64,000 nt of DNA from Ardenticatenaceae bacterium. GTDB taxonomy: Bacteria > Chloroflexota > Anaerolineae > Promineifilales > Promineifilaceae. The notes beneath the pieces were generated by a model. The model was not told the DNA's origin. It searched no databases and worked only from the letters and a program-made list of their open reading frames with translations. Position 1 is the stretch's first letter, and the number at the start of each line of letters is the position of its first letter. The DNA is taken from positions 1-64,000 of the forward strand of contig JASJCR010000002.1 of the NCBI GenBank assembly GCA_030065875.1, read 5' to 3'. The position numbers and the translations under genes were made by a program. Positions 18,353 to 26,541 of this stretch are shown here, piece after piece.

Positions 18353-19144
18353 ATGATTACGTCTGCCAAAAACTCCCTCATCAAACGCTGCCGCAAGCTG
18401 CGGCAAAAAAAAGTTCGGGTGGCGGAAGGGGTTGGATTGGTTGAAGGGATCCGGCCGGTATTAACTGCCGTGGAACACGTACCGCAGTTAATTGAGATTT
18501 TGTTAATTGCCCCTGAACTGCTGCAAAGTCAAACCGCTTATCATTTGATTGAGAAATCATACTGTCCGGTTGAAGAAGTTTCGGCGAAGGTATTTGAAGG
18601 CATTTCCGATCGGGAACGGCCGACCGGTTTGGTGGCAATCATTCGAACCCCGGTTTTACCGTTAGAGAAGATGTCAATTCCCTCAGACGGCCTGTATTTA
18701 TTGCTGGAAGCGATAGCTGATCCAGGTAATTTAGGGACGATTTTGCGCTCGGCCGACGCGGTGGCCGCCGATGGCGTCATTTTATGTGGCCGGGGAACAG
18801 ATTTGACCCATCCTACCGCTTTAAAAGCCAGCATGGGGGCCGCTTTTACCGTTCCGATTGCCGCCATAGAAGACGTGGCAGAGGTAACTCAATGGAATCA
18901 GGCTGCGCATCTGGTGGCCACTTCCGCTCGGGGGGAACGTGATTTTTGGGAGCCGCTGCTCAGACCAGGGCGTCCAACCGTGATTTTGCTGGGAAATGAA
19001 CAGCGGGGATTGTCGGATGCCCTTTTTCGGGCGGCCGATTTATCGGTCAAAATCCCCATGTGGGGGCAGGCCTCCTCCCTCAATGTGGGTACGGCCGCGA
19101 CCTTGCTGCTTTATGAGGTCCGGCGGCAGGCCAGGAGTCAATAA
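18353..19144 (+). CDS. TrmH/SpoU-family RNA 2'-O-methyltransferase
   Basis: A 263-residue SPOUT methyltransferase. The N-terminal RNA-binding part begins MITSAKNSLIKRCRKLRQKK. The catalytic domain shows motif 1 (EAIADPGNLGTILRSADA), motif 2 (ILLGNEQRGLSD) and motif 3 (IPMWGQASSLNVGTAATLLLYE), which form the trefoil-knot SAM site. Members methylate ribose in 23S rRNA or tRNA (RlmB/TsnR/TrmH groups); the N-terminal substrate-binding domain suggests rRNA. The start ATG has only a weak ribosome-binding site. The gene follows lon by 87 bp and is six bases from the next methyltransferase, so co-transcription is likely. Confidence 0.9.
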   Translation: MITSAKNSLIKRCRKLRQKKVRVAEGVGLVEGIRPVLTAVEHVPQLIEILLIAPELLQSQTAYHLIEKSYCPVEEVSAKVFEGISDRERPTGLVAIIRTPVLPLEKMSIPSDGLYLLLEAIADPGNLGTILRSADAVAADGVILCGRGTDLTHPTALKASMGAAFTVPIAAIEDVAEVTQWNQAAHLVATSARGERDFWEPLLRPGRPTVILLGNEQRGLSDALFRAADLSVKIPMWGQASSLNVGTAATLLLYEVRRQARSQ

Positions 19145-19150
19145 AGCGTT

Positions 19151-20029
19151 ATGGAAAAGCCAGCGAACAAACTCTACGATGCCCTGTGGCGACTTTTTCA
19201 GCGGCCGGATCACCCGGTCCCCTGGGCGTATGGGGGCAATCTTCCCTGGGATGATCCAGCCTTTTCCGAGCGAATGCTGCGCGAACATCTCGATCAAACT
19301 CATGGAGCCGCTTCTCGCGTCGATCAAGAGCGAGCGGCGCAAATTCCGTGGCTCATCAATCATCTATCGCTGCAGCCCGGGATGCACCTGCTGGACGTTA
19401 CCTGCGGACCTGGCCTGTATGCGGTGGCCTTCGCTCAAAATCAAATCCAGGTAACCGGTGTTGATTTTGCCCCGGCGGCCGTTCGTCATGCCCGCCGCCT
19501 CGCCCAGGAAGCAGGGGTTTCCGACATCTGCCAGTTTATCGAACACGATGTGCGGACTTTTGATTTTCCTTCGGATGAATTTGAAGCAGCGACTATTCTC
19601 TATGGTCAGCTGGCGGTCATGACCAAAAGTGAGGCCCTCGACCTTATAAAGAACGTGTATAGGGCGCTTAAGCCGGGCGGAACGTTTATCCTTGAATTAT
19701 TAAATCCGGAGCGCATTGACAAAAGTGAGTCAACCTGGTGGTTTACGGATGATCGTGGTTTGTGGGGAGATTCACCATTTCTCTGTTTAGGAGAGCGGCA
19801 GTGGCGTGCTGAGGATCAAATTTCGATAGAACGATACCACGTGTTCCATCTGGTGGAAGGGGAAGTAGATGAAATTATCCTCTGCGATCAACTGTATGCT
19901 GTTGAAGATCTGAAGGCGATGCTGCACACTGCCGGTTTTCGCGATGTTTGTCACTTTTCACAGTGGGACAACCTTCCTTTGAACGATGCCGCTGAATGGC
20001 TGGTTTACAAAGGGGTGAAGAAACCGTAA
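19151..20029 (+). CDS. Class I SAM-dependent methyltransferase
   Basis: A 292-residue Rossmann-fold methyltransferase. Motif I is LLDVTCGPGLYAVAFA, motif II VTGVDFAPAAVRHARRLA, and post-motif segments include EAATILYGQLAVMTK and LKPGGTFILELLNPE. The C-terminal part (YHVFHLVEGEVDEIILCDQLY, then LHTAGFRDV) is typical of small-molecule methyltransferases of the Methyltransf_25 group. The substrate is not predictable. It starts six bases after the SpoU-type methyltransferase, suggesting an operon. Confidence 0.85.
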   Translation: MEKPANKLYDALWRLFQRPDHPVPWAYGGNLPWDDPAFSERMLREHLDQTHGAASRVDQERAAQIPWLINHLSLQPGMHLLDVTCGPGLYAVAFAQNQIQVTGVDFAPAAVRHARRLAQEAGVSDICQFIEHDVRTFDFPSDEFEAATILYGQLAVMTKSEALDLIKNVYRALKPGGTFILELLNPERIDKSESTWWFTDDRGLWGDSPFLCLGERQWRAEDQISIERYHVFHLVEGEVDEIILCDQLYAVEDLKAMLHTAGFRDVCHFSQWDNLPLNDAAEWLVYKGVKKP

Positions 20030-20057
20030 AATCTTCGTAGTACCATTGCCTTATATT

Positions 20058-20112
20058 TGTAATTGATTATGTAAGTTATGTCTATTACAATAGGTCTGTA
20101 ATTAAAATTACA
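20058..20112. promoter_or_regulatory. Tandem TGTAAT/ATTACA dyads
   Basis: Half-sites TGTAAT (20058-20063), ATTACA (20084-20089), TGTAAT (20097-20102) and ATTACA (20107-20112) make two inverted pairs. The second pair forms the palindrome TGTAATTAAAATTACA. They sit 46-100 bp upstream of the 92-residue protein gene and look like operator sites; the binding regulator is unknown. Confidence 0.45.
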
Positions 20113-20157
20113 TGCCTATACAAAATTTCAAGGATCAACACGTGGTTTGGAGGATTA

Positions 20158-20436
20158 ATGGGTAGCACAGACAACACAGAAGCGATTGTATTTGATGAGG
20201 AAAAAAACTCAATCGCCAAGATCATCCTTAATGGCTACAACATTGCTGCTGGTGGCCCACTTGGCAAAAATGGCGCAATGCGCAGTTTTAAAATGGTTGA
20301 GGGTAATTTATTTACCGAATGGAGTCTGGGCAAACGGTTAGAGGTTAAATCAGAAGACGGCCGAACGGCCACCATAAGAATCGCCGCGCACCCCGCAGAA
20401 CAGGGGGCAACTGGATTCGTGGAGTTTTTATCCTGA
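20158..20436 (+). CDS. Small protein of unknown function
   Basis: A 92-residue soluble protein with no recognised domain, no signal peptide and no transmembrane segment. It is supported as a gene by the ribosome-binding site GGAGG at good spacing, by its own AT-rich upstream region with two TGTAAT/ATTACA dyads, and by an intrinsic terminator eight bases after the stop. The sequence is polar with short predicted beta strands (IAKIILNGYNIA, TATIRIAAH). It appears to be an independently regulated monocistronic unit between a methyltransferase and glycogen synthase. Confidence 0.75.
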   Translation: MGSTDNTEAIVFDEEKNSIAKIILNGYNIAAGGPLGKNGAMRSFKMVEGNLFTEWSLGKRLEVKSEDGRTATIRIAAHPAEQGATGFVEFLS

Positions 20437-20443
20437 ACAATTA

Positions 20444-20467
20444 CCCTGCTGAGGCAGGGTTTTTTTG
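20444..20467 (+). terminator. Intrinsic terminator
   Basis: CCCTGC (20444-20449), TGAG loop and GCAGGG (20454-20459), followed by about seven T. It ends the transcript of the 92-residue protein. Confidence 0.92.
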
Positions 20468-20545
20468 TTTTAAAAGCATCCCCTTTGATACAATCACTAC
20501 TGTTGATTAAATTTCCTCATTTAAAATAGGGCCAAGGGAAAAGGT

Positions 20546-21979
20546 ATGCGAATATTATTTGTCAGTGCGGAAGTCTTTCCGTTTGCCAAGCGCGGTGGTT
20601 TGGCTGATGTTGTCGGGTCTTTGCCAAAGGCCCTGCACAAACTTGGGCACGACGTACGAGTTGTGATGCCGGCTTATCGGGCAATTGAAAATGCGTATCA
20701 TACCAGTAAGTATGATTTGGCCTCCACGGATCTTAAGCTGCAGGTTCGGGTGGATGGTTCAATTGTCGAGGCGGGGGTATTTGAGGGCCGTTTACCCGAT
20801 TCCCAGGTGCCAATTTATTTTATCGCCAAAGGGGATTTACTTGGCCGGCCGCAAATTTATGGGTATGACGATGATGCCTATCGTTTTGCTTATTTTAGCA
20901 AAGCGGCCTTATACCTTGCGGTTGAAGAGCTGGATTGGCGGCCGGACGTGGTTCACGCCCATGATTGGCATACATCCCCGGCCGTGACCTGGCTGGCAAC
21001 GGCCGGAAAATCTGACCCGCGCTATCAAAATATTGCCACCCTCTTTACGATTCACAATTTGGCCCACCAGGGGCACTCTCCCTGGGAAATCGTCGATTAC
21101 ATGGAGATTGTGACCCATTCGCTGCATGAGGAAACATACGGGTTGGTCAATTTTATGGCTCGCGGAATTTATCATGCTACAAAAGTTAACACCGTTAGCC
21201 CAACCTACGCCCATGAAATTACCACGGTTCAGGGTGGCGCCGGTTTGGATGGACTGCTGAGACATCGCCAGAATGATCTGCACGGCATTTTAAACGGCCT
21301 TGATTATGAGGTTTGGGATCCGGAAAGTGACCCCAATTTAGCTGAAAATTATGGGATTTTGACCCTGGAAAACCGGGCGGCCAATAAAACCGCTCTGCAA
21401 AAGCAGCTGGGGTTGGAAGTGCAGCAGAAGTACCCCCTCGTTGCGATGGTATCCCGTCTTGATTGGCAAAAAGGGCTTGACTTGATGGGCGAGGTGGTCC
21501 ACCGTTTGATGACCGATCAGGCCGGACCGGCTCAATTTGTGCTGCTGGGAAGTGGCGAGGCAGAATATGAACAGATGTTTTCCCAATTTGCCCAATATTA
21601 TCCCGGCAGATTATCGGCCACCTTTGCCTATCGAGCCGATCTGGCCCCCTTGATTTATGCCGGCAGCGATATTTTCCTCATGCCTTCACTCTTTGAACCG
21701 TGCGGTTTAGGGCAATTGATCGCCATGCGCTACGGCTGTATTCCCGTCGGCCGGGCCACCGGAGGATTGGCCGATACGATTGAAGATGCCCAAACCGGCT
21801 TTCTGTTTGATGGATATACCACGGAATCATTTTGGCACGCGGTCCAGCGGGCCACGTACACCCATAACACAGATGCCGCCTACTGGCAGACAATGCAAAA
21901 ACAGGGCATGGCCCGCGATTTTTCCTGGGAGCAGTCAGCGATAGAGTATGGGAAGCTTTATGAATGGTGTTTGATGTAA
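20546..21979 (+). CDS. glgA: Glycogen (starch) synthase
   Basis: A 477-residue GT5 enzyme transferring glucose from ADP-glucose to the non-reducing end of alpha-1,4-glucan. The N-terminal signature is ILFVSAEVFPFAKRGGLADV, where the K-x-G-G loop binds ADP-glucose. Further motifs are VVHAHDWHTS, FTIHNLAHQG, VSRLDWQKGLDL and PSLFEPCGLGQLIAMRYG with the catalytic EX7E-type glutamates, then RATGGLADTI. Full length with no missing key residue. GTG or UDP-glucose preference cannot be decided. No other glycogen gene is adjacent. Confidence 0.96.
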   Translation: MRILFVSAEVFPFAKRGGLADVVGSLPKALHKLGHDVRVVMPAYRAIENAYHTSKYDLASTDLKLQVRVDGSIVEAGVFEGRLPDSQVPIYFIAKGDLLGRPQIYGYDDDAYRFAYFSKAALYLAVEELDWRPDVVHAHDWHTSPAVTWLATAGKSDPRYQNIATLFTIHNLAHQGHSPWEIVDYMEIVTHSLHEETYGLVNFMARGIYHATKVNTVSPTYAHEITTVQGGAGLDGLLRHRQNDLHGILNGLDYEVWDPESDPNLAENYGILTLENRAANKTALQKQLGLEVQQKYPLVAMVSRLDWQKGLDLMGEVVHRLMTDQAGPAQFVLLGSGEAEYEQMFSQFAQYYPGRLSATFAYRADLAPLIYAGSDIFLMPSLFEPCGLGQLIAMRYGCIPVGRATGGLADTIEDAQTGFLFDGYTTESFWHAVQRATYTHNTDAAYWQTMQKQGMARDFSWEQSAIEYGKLYEWCLM

Positions 21980-22006
21980 AGACTACAGACCACAGACAAT
22001 AGAGGG

Positions 22007-22918
22007 TTAAGGATTGCGGTAGCCGGAGAATTTTGCTAGAGCAGTTGGGTAATTCATTTTTGAGGGAGGGAGCCCAAAAACCCGATGAAATGCATGGGTA
22101 AAATGGCTGTGACTTTTGTAGCCAACATTTTGTGCCAGGGTTGTTAAATCATCCTTGTAATCTGGCAGCCAGTCGAGGGCGAAACGCAGGCGAAGCTGTT
22201 CAAGATACCGATGCATCGTGCTGCCGGTTTGTTGCCGAAACACCCGTGCCAGGTGAAAGGGAGAGGTGTAAAGTTCGGCGGCGATTGTTGAGAGCGTTAA
22301 ATTCTCAGGCAGCCGCCTGGTCATCAGCTTCTGAGCTTCAATGACCAACAATTCATGGGCGCGGTTTGTTTTTCTTTTCTTGATGGGCTTATCGCTGTTC
22401 AGTTTATATTGGTTGGCCATGATGCTGTCGAGCAGAATCATGCACATCTCATCGACCCACCATCTGTCCACCTGATCAGACGTTAATATGTGGTTCACGA
22501 TTTGACGTTCGAGGATCAGACATTTTACGGGAATCGAGGCGTGGGTAAATGAAAACGACATGCCATACCGTTCTTCGACGGCTGGATCGTATTGCTGAAT
22601 CACCTCAAACAGCAATCTGGGGCAAAATTGGAACCACTCGCATCGATCCCCCACGTCTGATATTGGTTTGCGGAAATACTCCTGACCATTATTGTATAAA
22701 ACGGCGATGTTGGGGGAGCTGACGATGATGCCTTTACCCAACATGTGTAACTCGACCATGGTGTGGGGAAAGGTGATCATGTTGTGCCAGGCAAAATAAG
22801 CGTTGTGGAAAAATAAAGGCGCTGAAGGAGGGCAGTTAAATTGGCCAATCCATACAAAATCGCCTGCAAAAATTACCCGCTCATATGATTTTACCGGCCG
22901 ACTGTTAATCCAAGACAC
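22007..22918 (-). CDS. AraC-family transcriptional regulator
   Basis: A 303-residue regulator. The N-terminal about 190 residues look like a cupin-type sensor domain, and the C-terminal about 100 residues carry the two helix-turn-helix motifs of AraC/XylS proteins (LTLSTIAAELYTSPFHLARVF and LTTLAQNVGYKSHSHFTHAF followed by FGLPPS). The frame opens with GTG 22918; an internal ATG is possible and no clear ribosome-binding site decides. An inverted repeat, GACACCCAAAAAG with CTTTTTGGTGTC (22914-22951), overlaps the start and could be an autoregulatory site. It lies 65 bp downstream of the GH-like lipoprotein gene on the same strand. Confidence 0.9.
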   Translation of the reverse strand: MSWINSRPVKSYERVIFAGDFVWIGQFNCPPSAPLFFHNAYFAWHNMITFPHTMVELHMLGKGIIVSSPNIAVLYNNGQEYFRKPISDVGDRCEWFQFCPRLLFEVIQQYDPAVEERYGMSFSFTHASIPVKCLILERQIVNHILTSDQVDRWWVDEMCMILLDSIMANQYKLNSDKPIKKRKTNRAHELLVIEAQKLMTRRLPENLTLSTIAAELYTSPFHLARVFRQQTGSTMHRYLEQLRLRFALDWLPDYKDDLTTLAQNVGYKSHSHFTHAFHRVFGLPPSKMNYPTALAKFSGYRNP

Positions 22919-22951
22919 CCAAAAAGCATAGCAAAATGTCTTTTTGGTGTC
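22914..22951. promoter_or_regulatory. Inverted repeat at AraC gene start
   Basis: Arms GACACCCAAAAAG (22914-22926) and CTTTTTGGTGTC (22940-22951) pair with one bulged base. The repeat covers the proposed GTG start of the AraC-family gene. It may be an operator or an RNA structure; no T-run suggests a terminator. Confidence 0.4.
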
Positions 22952-22983
22952 AAAACGGGGTCATTACACTCGGAATGAGTCTG

Positions 22984-24201
22984 CTATTCTTCCGTCAATA
23001 ACGGCTCGCTAAAGGTGGCCGCATAAATTTCGGTATTGTTGCCTCGGCCCAGCTCGACATACAAAAAATAGATCTCATTGGCATAAACAAGTTCGGCAAA
23101 CCAGATGTTTTGACCCCCTGTGCGAACGTCTCGAGCGTTAAAAACCGGTGTGTCAGATCGGATCCAATTGACGCCATCACTGCTAAATGCCAGGCCATGT
23201 CGATTGTTGACCGGTACTTTGCTGACGTTTGTGGCGCTGCCGTACAGCATGACCAATCCTTCGGAAGATTGCTGAACGTGGGGCTGAAACGCGTTTTGTC
23301 TGTCCCAGATTTCTTCACCACTGGCCGTGAATACGGGATCGCTGTTTGCAAAGGGTGATGCCGTTGTTTCGGGGTCGTCAAATTTGCGCCAGCTTAACCC
23401 ATCTGAAGAAGTCGCCAACCCAATTGCGGCTTCATCGCTGCTGTACCCTGCATAGTACATGGCATACCCATCGTCTGTTTGAATGACGCTGGGCGTTCGG
23501 ACACCGACTCCGTCCCAATCTTCGGCGCTGCCCGGTTGCAGTAGGGGGTCGTCGATTACCGTCCACGGCCCTTGTGGATTTTCGGCGGTGGCCATCCCGA
23601 TTGCCCCAGTGGATTTTGGCCAGGTATTTTCATCCCAGGTGTAAAAATATAAAGCCCAGGTGCCATCCTCCAATACGATTACGCTAGCGGCCAGCGCTGC
23701 TACTCCGGCAAAGGGAACGTCACTGCTGGTGAGGATTGGCTCATCCTGCACTTTACTCCAATTGAGGCCATCATCAGAAACTGAATAGATGATATCGACG
23801 TTGGCCGGCCAGCCGGTAAAGGCGTTGTGGAACATATGAAACTGCCCATCATGAAAAAGAGCGGCTCCGGGATCTGTAAATTGATAGGTTTCCCGGGAGA
23901 CGGCCGCTCCTTCTCCATAGATTGTGAGGGTATCAGGCAATGAAAACCGCGGAATTGTAAATACCGGCGTGGGCGTTGGCGTGTCCGTTGCCGTCGGTTC
24001 TGGTGATGGTGTCTGTGTTGGGAGGGGAGTAGCGGACGGTTCTGGTGTCATTGTATGGGTAGGAGAGGGAACAGGAGTGGCCGTTTCCTCAGCTGATGAA
24101 GCGGTAGGCTGCTCTTCCTGAGCTATCTCGGTCGGTGGAGGTGGGGCGCAAGCTGCGAGAATCAGAACCAGTAGAAGCCCTAACGAGATTAATTTTTCCA
24201 T
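22984..24201 (-). CDS. Lipoprotein with five-bladed propeller glycosidase-like domain
   Basis: From ATG 24201, a 405-residue lipoprotein: MEKLISLGLLLVLILAAC gives a lipobox with Cys18. A Thr/Pro/Ser linker (about 20-80) leads to a domain resembling GH43/GH32-type five-bladed propellers. Repeated blade motifs are AALFHDGQFHMFHNAF, SDDGLNWSKV, WALYFYTWDE, GYAMYYAGYSSDEAAIGLATS, DGLSWRKFDD and LVMLYGSATNV. Catalytic residues could not be assigned, so hydrolase activity is unproven. The ATG at 24201 is chosen over 24240 because it follows GGGAGAGG and starts a perfect lipoprotein signal. The start and ribosome-binding site lie inside a long hairpin (24195-24247). Confidence 0.8.
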   Translation of the reverse strand: MEKLISLGLLLVLILAACAPPPPTEIAQEEQPTASSAEETATPVPSPTHTMTPEPSATPLPTQTPSPEPTATDTPTPTPVFTIPRFSLPDTLTIYGEGAAVSRETYQFTDPGAALFHDGQFHMFHNAFTGWPANVDIIYSVSDDGLNWSKVQDEPILTSSDVPFAGVAALAASVIVLEDGTWALYFYTWDENTWPKSTGAIGMATAENPQGPWTVIDDPLLQPGSAEDWDGVGVRTPSVIQTDDGYAMYYAGYSSDEAAIGLATSSDGLSWRKFDDPETTASPFANSDPVFTASGEEIWDRQNAFQPHVQQSSEGLVMLYGSATNVSKVPVNNRHGLAFSSDGVNWIRSDTPVFNARDVRTGGQNIWFAELVYANEIYFLYVELGRGNNTEIYAATFSEPLLTEE

Positions 24202-24247
24202 TTGAGTTACCTCTCCCTTTTTGGGAAAAAGGTAACTCAAATGGAAA
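24195..24247 (-). promoter_or_regulatory. Hairpin enclosing ribosome-binding site and start codon
   Basis: Arms of 18 bp pair perfectly: bases 24195-24212 with 24230-24247, the core being CCATTTGAGTTACCT and AGGTAACTCAAATGG. An inner TCCC/GGGA stem extends it. On the minus strand, the AUG (24201-24199) and part of the Shine-Dalgarno segment are in the 3' arm. It also lies just after the stop of the upstream beta-lactamase-fold gene. Confidence 0.75.
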
Positions 24248-24279
24248 TCTCAGACTATCAAAATCTTGCTCGTTTTGAG

Positions 24280-25512
24280 CTAGGGGACGTAGTGAGGAAA
24301 AGTGGAAAAGTCGGCCGCCAGGATGTTGTCACCCAGGATAAACCCGGTATCGATGGCGTAAAATGTCTCATCGAGCAGGCTTTCTTCAATTTTATTTGAT
24401 AAGACGATGACCATCGTTTCCTGGGGATCGTCATACATGAGCATGATGGCGTTTTGGGAGTCGGTACCCCCATCGTGCCAGATCGCGGTGACCTCATCGG
24501 TTAACGCTTCCACGACCCAACCGTAGCCATAATAACTTTCACCATCTTCAAATTCTTTGATGTGCGGTGTAAACAGCTGGGTAGTGGACGCCTCATTTAA
24601 AATCAGGTTTTCTTTTAACGCCTGACCCCACAAAAAGAGGTCTCCCGTGGTGGTTAACACCCCACCAAACCCGAGCAGCCCCCAGTATGGCCCGGGGCGG
24701 GCAGCGGCCGAGCCAAAATCTTCATCGTTGTTGTAGCCGTTGGCAACCGTTAAGTCGCCCCACTTTGGATCGTTATAGAATCCTGAATGGGTCATCCCGG
24801 CCGGCTCAAACAGGTTTTCCTGCAGAAACGATTGGAAGGATTGCCCCGAAACCTTTTCGACGATGGCCGCTAGCAGACCGTATCCGGTGTCGGAATAGAG
24901 ATATTCACTTCCAGGCTGATTTTCAAGGTCTGCTTCCAGAGCCAGCGATTCCGCTTCCTGACGATCAGTTTCAACAAAGTCACCGGCATAGACATATCCC
25001 GGCAGCCCTGAGGAGTGGGTTAACAGCTGATGAAGGGTGATGTTCTTCTTTTCTTCAGGGACATCATCAAAATAATCAGCCAGGGTATCTTCAATTTGCA
25101 GCTGGCCCTGCTGCGCGAGCAGCAGGACGGCCGCGGCCGTAAACTGTTTCGACAACGATCCGGTGTCAAAGACGGTTTCAGGGGTGATGGGCACTTCATT
25201 GGCGATATCCGCCAGGCCGTACCCTTTTTCAGCTACAATTTCTCCGTTTTGGGCCACCAGAACTGATCCGGAGAACCCAGCTTCTCCTAACTGATCGAGA
25301 TACGATTCCAGTGAGGATTCAGGAGGGTTATCCTCTTCGATTTGGACGTTCTCTTCAACAATGACTTCGTTAACTTCCGCGGGTTCCTCTGCAGAAGGCT
25401 CGGTCAAATCGCCCGGATTTTCATCGGCTGCTTGTGAACAACCAACCACAACGATTACAATCCCCAGGAAGAGGCTGAATTTTATTAAATGGATTAAGTA
25501 TCTTTGAATCAT
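24280..25512 (-). CDS. Beta-lactamase-family serine hydrolase lipoprotein
   Basis: A 410-residue lipoprotein: hydrophobic N terminus ending IVVVGC (Cys25), an acidic linker rich in Glu and Pro (about 30-68), then a class C beta-lactamase/DD-peptidase-like domain. It has SLSK at 119-122 (S-x-x-K with nucleophile Ser119), YSD at 206-208 in place of the usual Y-x-N, and HDGG near the C-terminal third as the H-x-G motif. Such proteins include esterases, D-aminopeptidases and DD-carboxypeptidases; the substrate is unknown and true beta-lactam resistance is unlikely to be the role. The lipoprotein gene downstream follows after 78 bp, and an AraC gene is divergent upstream. Confidence 0.88.
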   Translation of the reverse strand: MIQRYLIHLIKFSLFLGIVIVVVGCSQAADENPGDLTEPSAEEPAEVNEVIVEENVQIEEDNPPESSLESYLDQLGEAGFSGSVLVAQNGEIVAEKGYGLADIANEVPITPETVFDTGSLSKQFTAAAVLLLAQQGQLQIEDTLADYFDDVPEEKKNITLHQLLTHSSGLPGYVYAGDFVETDRQEAESLALEADLENQPGSEYLYSDTGYGLLAAIVEKVSGQSFQSFLQENLFEPAGMTHSGFYNDPKWGDLTVANGYNNDEDFGSAAARPGPYWGLLGFGGVLTTTGDLFLWGQALKENLILNEASTTQLFTPHIKEFEDGESYYGYGWVVEALTDEVTAIWHDGGTDSQNAIMLMYDDPQETMVIVLSNKIEESLLDETFYAIDTGFILGDNILAADFSTFPHYVP

Positions 25513-25578
25513 TTGTCATCTCACCTTTTTGAGTTTTTTCAAAGATATCAACAGCCGGTTTCAGACCCATTTCAGGTC

Positions 25579-25616
25579 GATTACAAATTCGTAATCAAAG
25601 ATTTCAATAATATTGA
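25579..25616. promoter_or_regulatory. Palindromes in divergent promoter region
   Basis: GATTAC (25579-25584) and GTAATC (25591-25596) flank AAATTC, making an almost perfect 18-bp palindrome. TCAATAATATTGA (25604-25616) is a second short palindrome. Both sit between the divergent serine hydrolase and AraC genes and could be operators for the adjacent regulator. Confidence 0.45.
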
Positions 25617-25629
25617 GTAGTAATGCGCC

Positions 25630-26451
25630 ATGATTCTCAAAACACACGTGCCTGCCTTCCCGCTTAATCAATATGTGGAAATGATGGCCTTTTATCTGGG
25701 CTACATGCCGGACTACCCGTTAGAGCGGCTGATGCCGGAGGGCAAAGTCGAGATTCTGTTTGCCTTAGATGGGATCGAGCGGCAGGTTTTTCAGACGGAA
25801 GAACTAATAAAGCCCATGACCTGCAAAAAAGTGTGGGTTGCCGGAATGCAGCAGAATTATCTATACGCCAGGGCGGACCTTAACTCGAGTATTTTTTCCA
25901 TCAAATTTAAAACCGGCGGAAGCTATCCTTTTTTGAGGCTGCCCATTAACGAGTTAACCAATTTATGGGTCGAGGCCGACCTGATATTGGGTCTGTCGAT
26001 CTACTCTCTGCAGGATAGGATGTTAAATACAGCTGATCCGATGGAGTTATTTGGTATCGCCGAAGAGTTTTTGCTAGAGCGGCTGGAGAGTGACCGCCAT
26101 CAGCAGCGACTGATCGACGCGGCCGTTGATCGGCTTCTAAATCCGGCCGTTTACCTGAAGTCAATTGCCGAAGAAATGGGCTACTCTCAAAAACAAATGA
26201 TTCAAATATTTAAAAAGCATGTGGGGGTGACCCCTAAATCCTTTCATCGTGTGGCTCGCTTCAACGCCGCCCTCAGGCAGGTTCACACGGCCCCAGATGT
26301 GCCGTGGCAGCAAATTATTGGAAGGTGTGGGTTCTACGACCAGGCTCATTTTATTAATGAGTTTAAGGCTTTTTCCGGCACAACCCCTATCGATTATCTG
26401 CACAAAAGGGGAGCATTCCATAATTTCATTCCCATTTTTGAGGAAAGGTAA
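25630..26451 (+). CDS. AraC-family transcriptional regulator
   Basis: A 273-residue regulator divergent from the serine hydrolase gene. The N-terminal about 170 residues (MILKTHVPAFPLNQYVEMMA, then GKVEILFALDG) match the DUF6597-like sensor domain often found in AraC proteins. The C-terminal domain has YLKSIAEEMGYSQKQMIQIF with FKKHVGVTPKSFHRVARFN, and a second helix-turn-helix in WQQIIGRCGFYDQAHFINEF followed by FSGTTPIDYL. It probably controls the neighbouring lipoprotein genes, perhaps through the palindromes at 25579-25616; this is inferred from position only. Confidence 0.9.
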   Translation: MILKTHVPAFPLNQYVEMMAFYLGYMPDYPLERLMPEGKVEILFALDGIERQVFQTEELIKPMTCKKVWVAGMQQNYLYARADLNSSIFSIKFKTGGSYPFLRLPINELTNLWVEADLILGLSIYSLQDRMLNTADPMELFGIAEEFLLERLESDRHQQRLIDAAVDRLLNPAVYLKSIAEEMGYSQKQMIQIFKKHVGVTPKSFHRVARFNAALRQVHTAPDVPWQQIIGRCGFYDQAHFINEFKAFSGTTPIDYLHKRGAFHNFIPIFEER

Positions 26452-26541
26452 ATTTTTTCCAATTCACCGAATCCCGAGCCTCGTACAATTGATCATCCCG
26501 TGTTTATACCCAACAGATATGACCATGTAGGAGGTTTGGAA

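Noticed and set aside
24280-25512. Antibiotic-resistance beta-lactamase
   Set aside because: The family includes many esterases and peptidases. The Y-x-N motif is changed to YSD and a lipoprotein tether with linker points to a surface hydrolase.
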